Shown here in pieces: positions 35,082-43,822 of a stretch of DNA of 64,000 nucleotides. Origin of the DNA: Parvibaculum sp046297875. GTDB taxonomy: Bacteria; Pseudomonadota; Alphaproteobacteria; Parvibaculales; Parvibaculaceae. The notes under the pieces are model-generated. The model worked only from the letters and a program-made list of their open reading frames with translations, had not been told where the DNA came from and made no database searches. The position numbers and the translations under genes are program-made. Within the stretch, counting starts at the first letter, position 1. Each line of letters starts with the position of its first letter. The stretch spans positions 310,001-374,000 of the forward strand of contig NZ_JBKBHD010000001.1 of assembly GCF_046297875.1 (NCBI RefSeq), written 5' to 3'.

Positions 35082-35486
35082 CTAGATCAGCAGACGCGCG
35101 GAACGCCCGTGGATGCCGTCATAGAATGTAGTGAAAAGCGATTGCCGCTCCGGCGGTTGGCTCCGTTGGGCAATCTGGAATTGGGCAAGACCCGCGAGCG
35201 GTCCCGCGCTATCGGCTGCAAGCGCAGCGCCTGCCGATTCATCGCGCGGCTTTGCTACTGCCGACTGCAACTTGCCTGCAGCGCCTTCGCAGCCGCACAG
35301 GGCTTCGCCCGAATTACAGGGGGTCGCCGGAGTGACATGCGCGTCATGTTCACTGTGAAGCAGGTGGCCCTGATGCGCAGGGGCGGCAGCCTCATGCGTG
35401 GCGGCGTGGCTCGCACAGGGCAAGGCGCCCGCAAGCAGGATGCTTGCAAGATAGAGGACCGGCAGCTGTAGCCTGAGCCAACGCAT
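35082..35486 (-). CDS. Small Cys/His-rich exported protein, CopL-like by position
   Basis: A 134-residue protein with an N-terminal hydrophobic leader (LPVLYLASILLAGALPCASHA). Its mature part begins with many His residues (HQGHLLHSEHDAH) and a CNSGEALCGC cysteine cluster, suited to metal binding. It opens the copAB operon, as CopL does in Xanthomonas copLAB, where it is needed for copper induction. Similarity to CopL is by position and composition only. ATG 35486 is chosen over an upstream GTG at 35501. Confidence 0.7.
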   Translation of the reverse strand: MRWLRLQLPVLYLASILLAGALPCASHAATHEAAAPAHQGHLLHSEHDAHVTPATPCNSGEALCGCEGAAGKLQSAVAKPRDESAGAALAADSAGPLAGLAQFQIAQRSQPPERQSLFTTFYDGIHGRSARLLI

Positions 35487-35561
35487 GGGTGAAGTATGCA
35501 CCTTCCAGCGGGTGGAAGGTCAAGCCCCGGTCCGGCAGCGCCTGAACCGGGGAAAGCCGTG

Positions 35562-36335
35562 TTACATCGGGCCGCCGCCGTCGATGTTGATCTTCTGGCC
35601 GTTCGCGTAAGGGTTTGCATCCGACACGAGATAGACGACGGCTGCCGCCACCTCCTCCGGTTCGCAGACATGGCCGAAGGGCTGGCGCGCGTCGAGCTCG
35701 TGGATATCCATGCCCTTCTTGCCGGCTCGGGCGGCGGCGAGGCGGGAGCCCATGTCGGTGGCGGTGAGGCCCGGCGCGACGATATTCGTGCGGATGCCAT
35801 GCTGCCGCTCTTCCTTGGCGAGCGTGAGGGCGAGGGCTTCCGCCGCCGCCTTGCCCATATTGTAGGGACCGCCATTCGCCGAGTGGGTAAGCGTTGCAAC
35901 CGACGAGATGATGATGATGTCGCCGCGCTTTTCCTTGCGCATATGCGGCAGGACGAGCTTCGACATGAAATGCGGCGCCATGGCATGGACGCGCAGCACT
36001 CGCTCAAGCTCCAGCGGGTCGGTGTCCGCCACGGTCTGGCCGCGCGAGGCGATGCCCGCATTGTTGACGAGGATACCGATGGAGCCGAAATCCTTCAGCA
36101 CGTCCGCAACCATTTTCTGGTCTTCCTCGAAATTTTCGACCGATGCCGAATAGGCGCGCGCCTTGCGGCCGAGCTTCTCGATGGCGGCAACGGTTTCCTG
36201 CGCGGCGTCTTCGTCGCGGCGGTAGTTGACGGCGATGTCCGCGCCGGCTTCGGCGAGTGCAATCGCAATGGCGCGGCCGATGCCGCGGCTTGCGCCGGTG
36301 ACAAGCGCCACGCGGCCTTCCAGTGAAATCATCAT
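35562..36335 (-). CDS. Short-chain dehydrogenase/reductase
   Basis: A 257-residue classical SDR. The cofactor motif TGASRGIG is near residue 14, followed by NNAG and the catalytic Ser in IISSVAT and YNMGK (Tyr and Lys). A C-terminal INIDGGG is typical. The basic residues after the first turn (YRRDED) suggest NADPH. The overall pattern resembles FabG-like 3-oxoacyl reductases, but the substrate is not known. It ends upstream of the copper operon on the same strand with about 75 bases between. Confidence 0.9.
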   Translation of the reverse strand: MMISLEGRVALVTGASRGIGRAIAIALAEAGADIAVNYRRDEDAAQETVAAIEKLGRKARAYSASVENFEEDQKMVADVLKDFGSIGILVNNAGIASRGQTVADTDPLELERVLRVHAMAPHFMSKLVLPHMRKEKRGDIIIISSVATLTHSANGGPYNMGKAAAEALALTLAKEERQHGIRTNIVAPGLTATDMGSRLAAARAGKKGMDIHELDARQPFGHVCEPEEVAAAVVYLVSDANPYANGQKINIDGGGPM

Positions 36336-36388
36336 GGGGCGTCTCCTCGGTCGTTCTATGGAGTGTTTTTGTGACGCCGAGCATAAAG

Positions 36389-36424
36389 AAGCCGTCCGGG
36401 ATTTCCATGCCCGGACGGCTTTTT
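36389..36424 (-). terminator. Hairpin terminator between SDR and acyl-CoA ligase
   Basis: Twelve-pair stem AAGCCGTCCGGG (36389-36400) and CCCGGACGGCTT (36410-36421), loop of nine bases. A T-run is clear on the plus strand; on the minus strand TTCTTTA follows. It sits between two minus-strand genes and should end the upstream ligase transcript. Confidence 0.7.
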
Positions 36425-36465
36425 CAGTTTCGGCCACGCTGACGCTGCGGCAGATCAAGGCTAAA

Positions 36466-38217
36466 TCAGGCCGCGTCTTTCGAGTATTTCTTCATGTCCT
36501 CGCGGAGTACGGTTTTCAGGATCTTGCCGTTCGGATTGCGCGGCAGCGGCTCGTGGCGCAGCTCGATCTTGACCGGCACCTTGAAGGCGGCCAGCAGCTT
36601 GCCGACATGGGCCTTCAACTCTTCCTCGCTCACCTGTTTGCCGGGTGCAACCTGCACGATGGCGCCGACTTCCTCGCCCAGCACCTTGTGCGGAATGGCG
36701 ACAACGGCAGCGTCCATCACGGCGGGATGCGCATAAAGCGCGTCTTCGACTTCGACGCAGTAGATGTTCTCGCCGCCGCGGATCAGCATGTCCTTGGCGC
36801 GGTCGAGAATATAGACGAAGCCTTCATCGTCCATGCGCACGAGGTCGCCCGAATGGAACCAGGCGCCTTCGGTAATGGCGGCGGCGGTTGCTTCTGGCTT
36901 GTTCCAGTAGCCCTTTACGACATTCGGGCCCCTGATCCAGAGTTCACCCACCTGGCCGCGCGGCAGCTCGTTGCCCTTCTCGTCCACGACCTTGATATCG
37001 CAGACCGGCACGGCGACACCGGCACTATCGGGCCTTGCCACATAATCTTCGGCGAGGTTTTGCGTGGTGATGGCCGACGTTTCTGTGAGGCCATAGCCGT
37101 TCGAAGGCTGACACTTCGGAAACTGCTTCTTGATGCGCGCGACGAGATCGGGCGCGGACGGCGCACCGCCATAGCCGATCGACTCGACGCTCGATGTGTC
37201 GCGCGTGGCGAAGTCGGGCGATTCCAGCACCTGCCAGACCATCGCCGGCACGCCGCCAAAGCTCGTGACCTTTTCGCGCTCAATGAGTTCGAGCGCCTGT
37301 TCGGGATTCCATTTGTGGATGATGACGAGCTTGCCGCCGCTCGCATAGGTGCCGACGAGGATCGAGTGGCAGCCTGTCGCATGGAAGAGCGGCACGGAAA
37401 GAAGCGTCACGCGCTGCGGCGCATTGGGATCGGCCGCGGGCGGCACTTCGCCCCGGCGCAGAAAGGATCGCGCGCCGCCAAGCAGCGCGTTCATCAGGTT
37501 GGTGCAGATGTTGCGCTGCGTGCCGAGCGCGCCTTTCGGCTTGCCCGTCGTGCCCGACGTATAAAAGATCGTGGCATCGTCTTCCGGCTGGAGACCCGGA
37601 TCGGGCAACGCATCGGCGGGGAGATTTGCATAGTCACCCGGCTTGCCGACCAGCGTTTCAAAGGCTTCTGCAACGCCGAGTTCGGCATCGGGGGTGCGCA
37701 CCGCGACGAGGCCATTGAGACCCAGCGCCGCCAGATGCGGACGGATGCGATCAAGCCGATCATGGTCAACGATGACGACCTTCGAGCCCGAATCCGTGAT
37801 GCCATATTCGAGTTCCAGGCCCGTGCCCCAGGCATTGAGCGGCACGATGACGCCGCCGATGGCCGCAATCGCCCAGAAGACGACCGACCATTCGGGGAAG
37901 TTGCGCATGATGAGGGCGACGCGGTCGCCCTTCTTCACGCCATATTTCTCCTTCAGCACGCGGCCGAACGCTGTGGCGGCGCGATAATGATTTTCGTAAG
38001 TGAGGCGCTCGCCCTCATAGACGATGAATTCCTTTTCACCGTGGGCGCGGCCGAGGTCGAAAATCGCACGGAGCGAAGGCGGCGTTCCCTTGTAGGTGCG
38101 GATGGGAACACCGCGGATATTCACAGTCTCCATCTCGAAGGGCGTGCCCGGCGCAGTGAGGAAGGCATGTGCCTCCTCGATGGTCATGGCGGGCCATTTG
38201 CTGGCGTTCTCGGCCAT
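36466..38217 (-). CDS. Long-chain-fatty-acid-CoA ligase-type acyl-CoA synthetase
   Basis: A 583-residue AMP-forming ligase. The phosphate loop FYTSGTTGKPKGALGT, NGYGLTETSA, the GELWIRGPNVVKGYW block, WFHSGDLVRMDDEGFVYILDRAKDMLIRGGENI and the C-terminal RNPNGKILK lysine all fit. The pattern is close to fatty acid CoA ligases. GGGAG precedes the ATG. It stands between a terminator downstream and the GST gene upstream. Confidence 0.93.
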   Translation of the reverse strand: MAENASKWPAMTIEEAHAFLTAPGTPFEMETVNIRGVPIRTYKGTPPSLRAIFDLGRAHGEKEFIVYEGERLTYENHYRAATAFGRVLKEKYGVKKGDRVALIMRNFPEWSVVFWAIAAIGGVIVPLNAWGTGLELEYGITDSGSKVVIVDHDRLDRIRPHLAALGLNGLVAVRTPDAELGVAEAFETLVGKPGDYANLPADALPDPGLQPEDDATIFYTSGTTGKPKGALGTQRNICTNLMNALLGGARSFLRRGEVPPAADPNAPQRVTLLSVPLFHATGCHSILVGTYASGGKLVIIHKWNPEQALELIEREKVTSFGGVPAMVWQVLESPDFATRDTSSVESIGYGGAPSAPDLVARIKKQFPKCQPSNGYGLTETSAITTQNLAEDYVARPDSAGVAVPVCDIKVVDEKGNELPRGQVGELWIRGPNVVKGYWNKPEATAAAITEGAWFHSGDLVRMDDEGFVYILDRAKDMLIRGGENIYCVEVEDALYAHPAVMDAAVVAIPHKVLGEEVGAIVQVAPGKQVSEEELKAHVGKLLAAFKVPVKIELRHEPLPRNPNGKILKTVLREDMKKYSKDAA

Positions 38218-38308
38218 TTTTCGTCTCCCTGAATATCATTATGGACGGCGCTTGCCGTCGCGTTTTCCGACACATAGCCCTTTTCCGGGCGGACGGGAAG
38301 CGGGAGGC

Positions 38309-38974
38309 TCAGAGGCCGAATTTCTTGAGGAGCCCGGTCTCTTCCTCGATGCAGGCGGCGAAGGAGGGGCGCGCATGGATCGCGGCGAGATAGCGGGTGA
38401 GGTTCGGGTAGGCCCCGGCGTCTGGCCGGTAGCCCGCATGGTTGAGGTTCACGAAATGGGTCGCGACCGAAATATCGGCAATCGAGAAGGCGTGGCCCGC
38501 TAGGAACTCCTTCTCGCCGATTTCCTTTTCGAGCCAGGCGAAATTGCCGGAGAGCTTTTCGGTGAAGGTCTTGTCGGCGGTGGCCTTGTCGGCCTCCTTG
38601 CCCATCAGCCGGCTCACGACCATCGGCCGGAAGACGCCCATGCCGACGGCGCCGGCGAGGTCGGAATCGGCATATTCCTCGTACCAGAGCGCCTTGCCAT
38701 TGGCGAAGGCCTCGGCCGGATAAAGCGCGGGCGAGGGAAACTTCTTTTCGAGATAGCCGCAAATGGCGGAGGAATCGGGGAGTGTTGCATCCGCGCCGAC
38801 GCTCTCGTCGCGCAGCACGGGGATGCGCTTCAGCGGCGAGATTTCGACGAACCAGTCCGGCGCGGGAAAGATGTTCACCTGCTCGAGCTTGTAGGCCTCG
38901 CCCTTTTCGGCGAGGAAGACGCGCACCTTGCGCACGAAGGGGGAAAGGCTTGCACCATAGACCGTGAGCGTCAT
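38309..38974 (-). CDS. Glutathione S-transferase
   Basis: A 221-residue cytosolic GST. The N-terminal thioredoxin-fold domain begins VYGASLSPFVRKVR (Ser in the usual glutathione-activating position) and has the cis-Pro block RIPVLRD plus DSSAICGYL. The C-terminal helical domain has FLAGHAFSIADISVATHF. Substrate is unknown. AAGGAAA precedes the ATG. It lies just downstream of tRNA-His on the same strand. Confidence 0.93.
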   Translation of the reverse strand: MTLTVYGASLSPFVRKVRVFLAEKGEAYKLEQVNIFPAPDWFVEISPLKRIPVLRDESVGADATLPDSSAICGYLEKKFPSPALYPAEAFANGKALWYEEYADSDLAGAVGMGVFRPMVVSRLMGKEADKATADKTFTEKLSGNFAWLEKEIGEKEFLAGHAFSIADISVATHFVNLNHAGYRPDAGAYPNLTRYLAAIHARPSFAACIEEETGLLKKFGL

Positions 38975-39096
38975 CGTCGTTTCCTTCCGGGCAGTCTTGC
39001 CGGTTTCTTGGGGGAACCCGTTTTCAATGGCGCAAGAAAACACCGCCGCCCGCGCAGGGGCAAGGGCGAAAGGAAGGACCGGAGAAAAGGGGAAAA

Positions 39097-39173
39097 TGGT
39101 ACAGCCGCCCCGGATCGAACGGGGGACCTCTAGATCCACAATCTAGCGCTCTAACCAGCTGAGCTACGGCTGC
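39097..39173 (-). tRNA. tRNA-His (GTG), alphaproteobacterial type without G-1
   Basis: A full cloverleaf including an encoded CCA end. The anticodon loop TTGTGGA gives GTG. The acceptor pairs GCAGCCG with CGGCTGT, so position 1:72 is a G-U pair, the discriminator is A73, and the base before position 1 is T, not G. Canonical bacterial tRNA-His has G-1 paired to C73. This matches the unusual alphaproteobacterial tRNA-His and the divergent HisRS at 100-1611. Confidence 0.96.
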
Positions 39174-39291
39174 ACGGGGACCGCGGCGAGGAAAACCACC
39201 CGCGATGGCCGGGAACCTAGTGCAGCGCCGGGCGAATGACAAGCCCGCGAAAGCACCCCCGGCAAATTTCCGGGAGGCTCCCAAATCCGCG

Positions 39292-40665
39292 TTACATCAA
39301 GACGTTAGCCACGAAGATCGAGACCACGCCGAAGGGGGCGATGTAGCGGAGCGCAAAGCGCCAGAGGCGGAACCAGGGCTTGTCCCCGGCATGAAGCGCT
39401 TGCGCGACCTGCGGCCCCGAAAGCACCCAGCCGGCAAAGAGCGCGATCATCAGGCCGACCGTCGGCATGATGAGGTTCGCGGTGGTGAAATCCAGCACAT
39501 CGAAGAGCGTCATGTTCTCCATCACGCCGAAACGGGCGAGCGGGTGGAACTCCGACCAGAGGTTGAAGGAGAAAACGGTGCCGAGGCCCGCGACCCAGGC
39601 GAGCGCGCCGATGATGACGGCAAGCCATTTGCGCGAGATATTCACTCCCTCCTCCACCCAGGCGACAATGGGCTCCAGCAGCGAGATGGCGGAGGTGACG
39701 GCGGCCACCGAGAGCAGCACGAAGAAGGCGCCGCCGATCAATATGCCGCTGCCGATAGTGCCGAAGGCAATGGGAAGCGTGATGAAGGTGAGGCCGGGGC
39801 CGGAAGACGGTTCGAGCCCGTAGGAGAAGACGAGCGGGAAAATCGCGATGCCCGCGAGCAGCGCCACCACCGTGTCCAGCACGGCGATGAAGACGGCGGA
39901 CTGGCCGATGGAGACATCCTCATCGAGATAGGCGCCATAGGTCATCATGGCGCCGAGCGCGATCGACACGGAAAAGAAGCCCTGGCCGATGGCGGCGAGA
40001 ACCGTATCCGGTTTCACTTCGGAAAAATCGAAAGCGAACATGAAGCGCATTGCGTCGCCGAAGCCCGGCATGGTGACGGCATAGGCGGCCATCGCCGCAA
40101 GCAGGACAAAGAGGAGCGGCATCAGCATCACGACCGCGCGCTCGATACCGCCGGTGACGCCTGCCGCGACGATGAAGATAGTGAGGGCGAGGAAGATCGT
40201 CTGCCAGAGGATCAGCGTACCGGGATTGCTCACCACCGCCGTGAAATGTTCGGCCGCAGCCGCTTCCGTGTCGCCCGCGAAGGCGCCCGTTACAGCCAGC
40301 TCGATATATTTCAGCGCCCAGCCGCCGATCACACTGTAGTAGGAGAGCACGATGAAGGCGCCGACGATGCCGCCCCAGCCGATCAGCAGCCAGAAGCGCG
40401 CGGCCTTGTTTTCCCTGACCAGCGCCTTCATGGCATTGATCGGGCTTTGCTTGCCCATGCGGCCTAGCATGATTTCCGAGATGAGGATGGGGAGCGCGAT
40501 GGCGAGCGTGGTCGCGGCATAGATCAGGATGAAGGCGCCGCCGCCATTTTCGCCCGCGAGATAGGGAAATCGCCAGACATTACCCAAGCCGACGGCGCTG
40601 CCCACGGCGGCCATCAGAAAAGCGAAGCGCGACGACCAGTGACGCGGCGCAAACGGAGTAGTCAT
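39292..40665 (-). CDS. Sodium-dependent symporter (NSS/SNF family)
   Basis: A 457-residue inner-membrane protein with about 11 helices. The NSS transmembrane-1 signature AAVGSAVGLGNVWRFPYLAGENGGGAF is split by the usual unwound sodium/substrate site. SEIMLGRMGK and FFSVSIALGAMMTYGAYL follow. Bacterial members such as LeuT and MhsT carry hydrophobic amino acids with sodium; the substrate here is likely an amino acid. It is divergent from the epoxide-hydrolase-like gene. Confidence 0.93.
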   Translation of the reverse strand: MTTPFAPRHWSSRFAFLMAAVGSAVGLGNVWRFPYLAGENGGGAFILIYAATTLAIALPILISEIMLGRMGKQSPINAMKALVRENKAARFWLLIGWGGIVGAFIVLSYYSVIGGWALKYIELAVTGAFAGDTEAAAAEHFTAVVSNPGTLILWQTIFLALTIFIVAAGVTGGIERAVVMLMPLLFVLLAAMAAYAVTMPGFGDAMRFMFAFDFSEVKPDTVLAAIGQGFFSVSIALGAMMTYGAYLDEDVSIGQSAVFIAVLDTVVALLAGIAIFPLVFSYGLEPSSGPGLTFITLPIAFGTIGSGILIGGAFFVLLSVAAVTSAISLLEPIVAWVEEGVNISRKWLAVIIGALAWVAGLGTVFSFNLWSEFHPLARFGVMENMTLFDVLDFTTANLIMPTVGLMIALFAGWVLSGPQVAQALHAGDKPWFRLWRFALRYIAPFGVVSIFVANVLM

Positions 40666-40854
40666 TCGGCTTTTCCCCCTGTCACGGAACGGCCCGGACC
40701 CCCGCCCTGTCGGCCGCCTGCCCCGGATTGTGCTGAGACAATACGGAAATCGTCAGCTTCTGTCAGGCCCGGCTGGCGGAAATCCGCCGATCCGGGGCTC
40801 ACTATGCGCCGGAATCGCCTATAGTCGCGCGCAAGAACAAAAACGGGGTTCCCC

Positions 40855-41790
40855 ATGAGCGGCAATGAAATCAGCACGGCTTATGTCGAGGCGAACGGCC
40901 TCGCCTTTGAAGTCGATATGTGCGGCGAGGGCGAAAAGCTCGCCCTGCTTCTGCATGGCTTCCCGGAGAGCAAGTTTTCCTGGCGCTTCCAGCTGCCGCT
41001 TTTCGCCCGGCTCGGCTATACGGCCTGGGCACCGAACCTGCGCGGCTATGGCGGCACCTCGCGGCCCCAGGGGCGCGACGCCTACAGGCTCGACCTGCTG
41101 CTCGACGACGTGGCGGCACTGATCGACGCGGCTCGCGCGCGTGGCGTGACGGGGCCCGTGACGCTTGTTGCGCATGACTGGGGCGGCGTCATCGCCTGGA
41201 CATTCGCGCTGAAGAAAGTCCGCCCGCTCGAACGCTTCATCGTGATGAACCTGCCGCATCCGGCCTGCTTTGCGAAGCGCGGACGCACATGGGCGCAGCT
41301 GAAGAAGAGTTGGTATGTATTCTTCTTCCAGATCCCGTGGCTGCCCGAAAAGCTGTTCCTCGCGCGCAATGCCGAGGCGATTGCCCGTGCCTTCTACAAC
41401 ATGGCGGTGGACAAGAGCCGCTTCCCGAAAGATGTGCTCGACCATTACAGCAAGAATGCGCAGCTGCCCGGCGCCATGACGGCGATGATAAACTATTACC
41501 GTGCGCTGATGCGCGGCGAGCGGCCGAAGGAATGGGACGAGCCGCCGCAGCTCGACACGCCGACGCTGATGATCTGGGGCGAGGAAGACGCCGCACTCGG
41601 CAAGGAACTCACCTATGGCACGGAAGAACTGGTGGACGATTTCACGCTGCGCTATCTGCCGCAGGTTTCCCACTGGGTGCAGCAGGAAGCGCCGGAGACC
41701 GTGAACGCCATGATCCGCGCCTGGATCGAAGGGCGGCATGTGCCGATGGCCGGGCTTGGCGGACGGCTGCTGCTGCCCGACGCCGACTAG
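40855..41790 (+). CDS. Epoxide-hydrolase-like alpha/beta hydrolase
   Basis: A 311-residue alpha/beta hydrolase with an Asp nucleophile. LLHGFPES (33-39) is the soluble epoxide hydrolase HGxP block; HDWGG at 107-111 places Asp108 at the nucleophile elbow instead of Ser. A cap-region Tyr pair (INYYRALMRG), the acid region WGEEDAAL and a late His in QVSHWVQQEAPE complete the set. Epoxide hydrolase or haloalkane dehalogenase-like chemistry is indicated. Its last four bases overlap the tail of the convergent acetoacetyl-CoA synthetase gene. Confidence 0.9.
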   Translation: MSGNEISTAYVEANGLAFEVDMCGEGEKLALLLHGFPESKFSWRFQLPLFARLGYTAWAPNLRGYGGTSRPQGRDAYRLDLLLDDVAALIDAARARGVTGPVTLVAHDWGGVIAWTFALKKVRPLERFIVMNLPHPACFAKRGRTWAQLKKSWYVFFFQIPWLPEKLFLARNAEAIARAFYNMAVDKSRFPKDVLDHYSKNAQLPGAMTAMINYYRALMRGERPKEWDEPPQLDTPTLMIWGEEDAALGKELTYGTEELVDDFTLRYLPQVSHWVQQEAPETVNAMIRAWIEGRHVPMAGLGGRLLLPDAD

Positions 41791-43748
41791 GACTGCAATT
41801 CCGGCAGATCGCGGTAAAGCGCCAGCGCCTCCGGGTTTGCCAGCGCCTCCCGGTTCTTGACTTCGCGGCCATGCACGATGTCGCGCACGGCAAGTTCGGT
41901 GATCTTGCCTGATTTGGTGCGTGGAATGTCCGCCACGGCGACGATCTTCGCAGGCACATGGCGGGGCGAGGCACCTGAGCGGATCCTGTCGCGGATGCGC
42001 TTTTCCATTGTCTCGTCGAGCGTATGGCCTGCGCGCATCACCACGAAGAGCACCACGCGGACATCGCCCTGCCAGTCCTGGCCGATGGCGAGCGCCTCCT
42101 GCACTTCCGGCAGATGCTCCACCTGCGCATAGATTTCCGCCGTGCCGATACGCACGCCGCCGGGATTGAGCGTGGCGTCGGAGCGGCCATGAATGACGAT
42201 GCCGCCATGCGGCGTGATTTCCGCGAAATCGCCGTGGCACCAGACGCCGGGGAAACGCTCGAAATAGGCACCGCGATATTTTGCGCCGTCCGCATCGTTC
42301 CAGAAGCCGATGGGCATGGAGGGGAAAGGGCGGGTACAGACGAGTTCGCCCTTCTCACCGGTGACGGGGCGGCCCTCCTCGTCCCAGACCTCGACCGCCA
42401 TGCCGAGACCCTTCGCCTGTATTTCGCCGCGCCAGACGGGAAGCATTGGCGAGCCGAGCACGAAGCAGGACAGGATGTCCGTGCCGCCGGAAATCGAACA
42501 GAGGGCAGCGGCGCGCTTCAGATCGTCGTAGACGAAATCGAAACTCTCCGGCACGAGCGGCGAGCCTGTGGAGAGGATCATGCGCATGGAAGCGAGAGAA
42601 TGCGTCTCGCGGGGCTTGAGGCCAGCCTTCTTCACCGCGTCGATGAATTTCGCCGATGTGCCGAAGACATCGATCTTCACAGCGTCGATATAGTCGAAGA
42701 GAACGCGCTCCGAAGGATGGAAGGGCGAGCCGTCATAGAGCGCGAGCGTGGCGCCTGCGGCGAGACCTGAAACGAGCCAGTTCCACATCATCCAGCCGCA
42801 GGTCGTGAAGTAGAAGAGCGTTTCGCCCCGCTTCAGATTGCAGTGGAGCCGGTGTTCCTTCAACTGCTGGAGCAGCGTGCCGCCCGCCGAATGGACGATG
42901 CATTTCGGAATGCCGGTCGTGCCGGACGAATACATGATGTAGAGCGGATGGGCGAAGGGTAGCCGCGCGAAGGAAAGCTCCGCATCCGGTGCGGTGGCGA
43001 GAAGAGAGGTCCAGTCTTCTGCTTTTGCGAGTCCTTTTAGACCTTCGCCGATGAACGGCACGACTGCCACATGTTCGAGACCGGGGAGTCCCTCAATGAT
43101 CTCCGCAAGCTTGTCATGCGCCGGGAGTACTTTCCCCGCGTAATGGTAACCGTCGCAGGCGACGAGGACCTTCGGCTCGATCTGACCGAAGCGGTCGAGT
43201 ACGCCCTTGGCGCCAAAATCGGGCGAGCAGGAGGAGAAGACCGCGCCGATGCTGGCCGTGGCGAGCATGACGACGATCGTCTCCGGACAATTCGGCATGA
43301 AGGCGGCAACGCGGTCGCCCTCGCCCACGCCCCATGATTTCAGTACGGCGGCAAAACGTGCGACATCGCGGCGGAGTGCGGCGCGCGTTACGGGTTCGCG
43401 CATCTCGCCTTCATTGTTGAAATGGAGTGCGATATCGCTGCCTTCGCCGCGCAGCAGGTTTTCCGCGAAATTCAGCCGCGCATCGGGGAAGAATTTGGCG
43501 CCCGGCATCTTGCCGCTATCGGCGAGGATGCGGGTGCCCTTCTCGCCGATAACGCCCGTGAAATCCCAGACCGCGTCCCAGAAAAGTTCTGGATGGGCGA
43601 CGGACCAGCCATGCAGCGCGTCATAGGTGTCGAGCGCGACGCCGTGGCGCTCCCTCGCGAGCGCCGCGAAGGCCGCCATGCCGGAGGCGGCAACGGCCTC
43701 CGGCGACGGCGCCCAGAGCGGCTTCTCGTTCTTGTCGTCATGCTGCAT
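41787..43748 (-). CDS. Acetoacetyl-CoA synthetase
   Basis: A 653-residue AMP-forming ligase activating acetoacetate to acetoacetyl-CoA. It has the acetyl/acetoacetyl-CoA synthetase N-terminal WDFTGVIGEKGTRIL region, FNFAENLL-like LNFAENLLRG, the loop MYSSGTTGIPKCIVHSAGG, and RTKSGKITELAVRD with the catalytic Lys. Length is typical. It allows use of ketone bodies or polyhydroxybutyrate products for lipid synthesis. AGGAGGAG is the ribosome site. Confidence 0.94.
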   Translation of the reverse strand: MQHDDKNEKPLWAPSPEAVAASGMAAFAALARERHGVALDTYDALHGWSVAHPELFWDAVWDFTGVIGEKGTRILADSGKMPGAKFFPDARLNFAENLLRGEGSDIALHFNNEGEMREPVTRAALRRDVARFAAVLKSWGVGEGDRVAAFMPNCPETIVVMLATASIGAVFSSCSPDFGAKGVLDRFGQIEPKVLVACDGYHYAGKVLPAHDKLAEIIEGLPGLEHVAVVPFIGEGLKGLAKAEDWTSLLATAPDAELSFARLPFAHPLYIMYSSGTTGIPKCIVHSAGGTLLQQLKEHRLHCNLKRGETLFYFTTCGWMMWNWLVSGLAAGATLALYDGSPFHPSERVLFDYIDAVKIDVFGTSAKFIDAVKKAGLKPRETHSLASMRMILSTGSPLVPESFDFVYDDLKRAAALCSISGGTDILSCFVLGSPMLPVWRGEIQAKGLGMAVEVWDEEGRPVTGEKGELVCTRPFPSMPIGFWNDADGAKYRGAYFERFPGVWCHGDFAEITPHGGIVIHGRSDATLNPGGVRIGTAEIYAQVEHLPEVQEALAIGQDWQGDVRVVLFVVMRAGHTLDETMEKRIRDRIRSGASPRHVPAKIVAVADIPRTKSGKITELAVRDIVHGREVKNREALANPEALALYRDLPELQS

Positions 43749-43822
43749 GGGGCCGCTCCTCCTCCGCCGGAAACGGCGGAACCTTAGGAGCGGCCCGGCA
43801 GCGGTTCAAGTGCCCGATCGGG

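Noticed and set aside
36226..38232. Open frame of 668 codons opposite the acyl-CoA ligase
   Set aside because: Antisense to a well-conserved gene; no homology signal.
39205..40467. His/Glu/Asp-rich open frame of 420 codons opposite the sodium symporter
   Set aside because: The odd composition is the complement of hydrophobic codons in the symporter, not a real charged protein.
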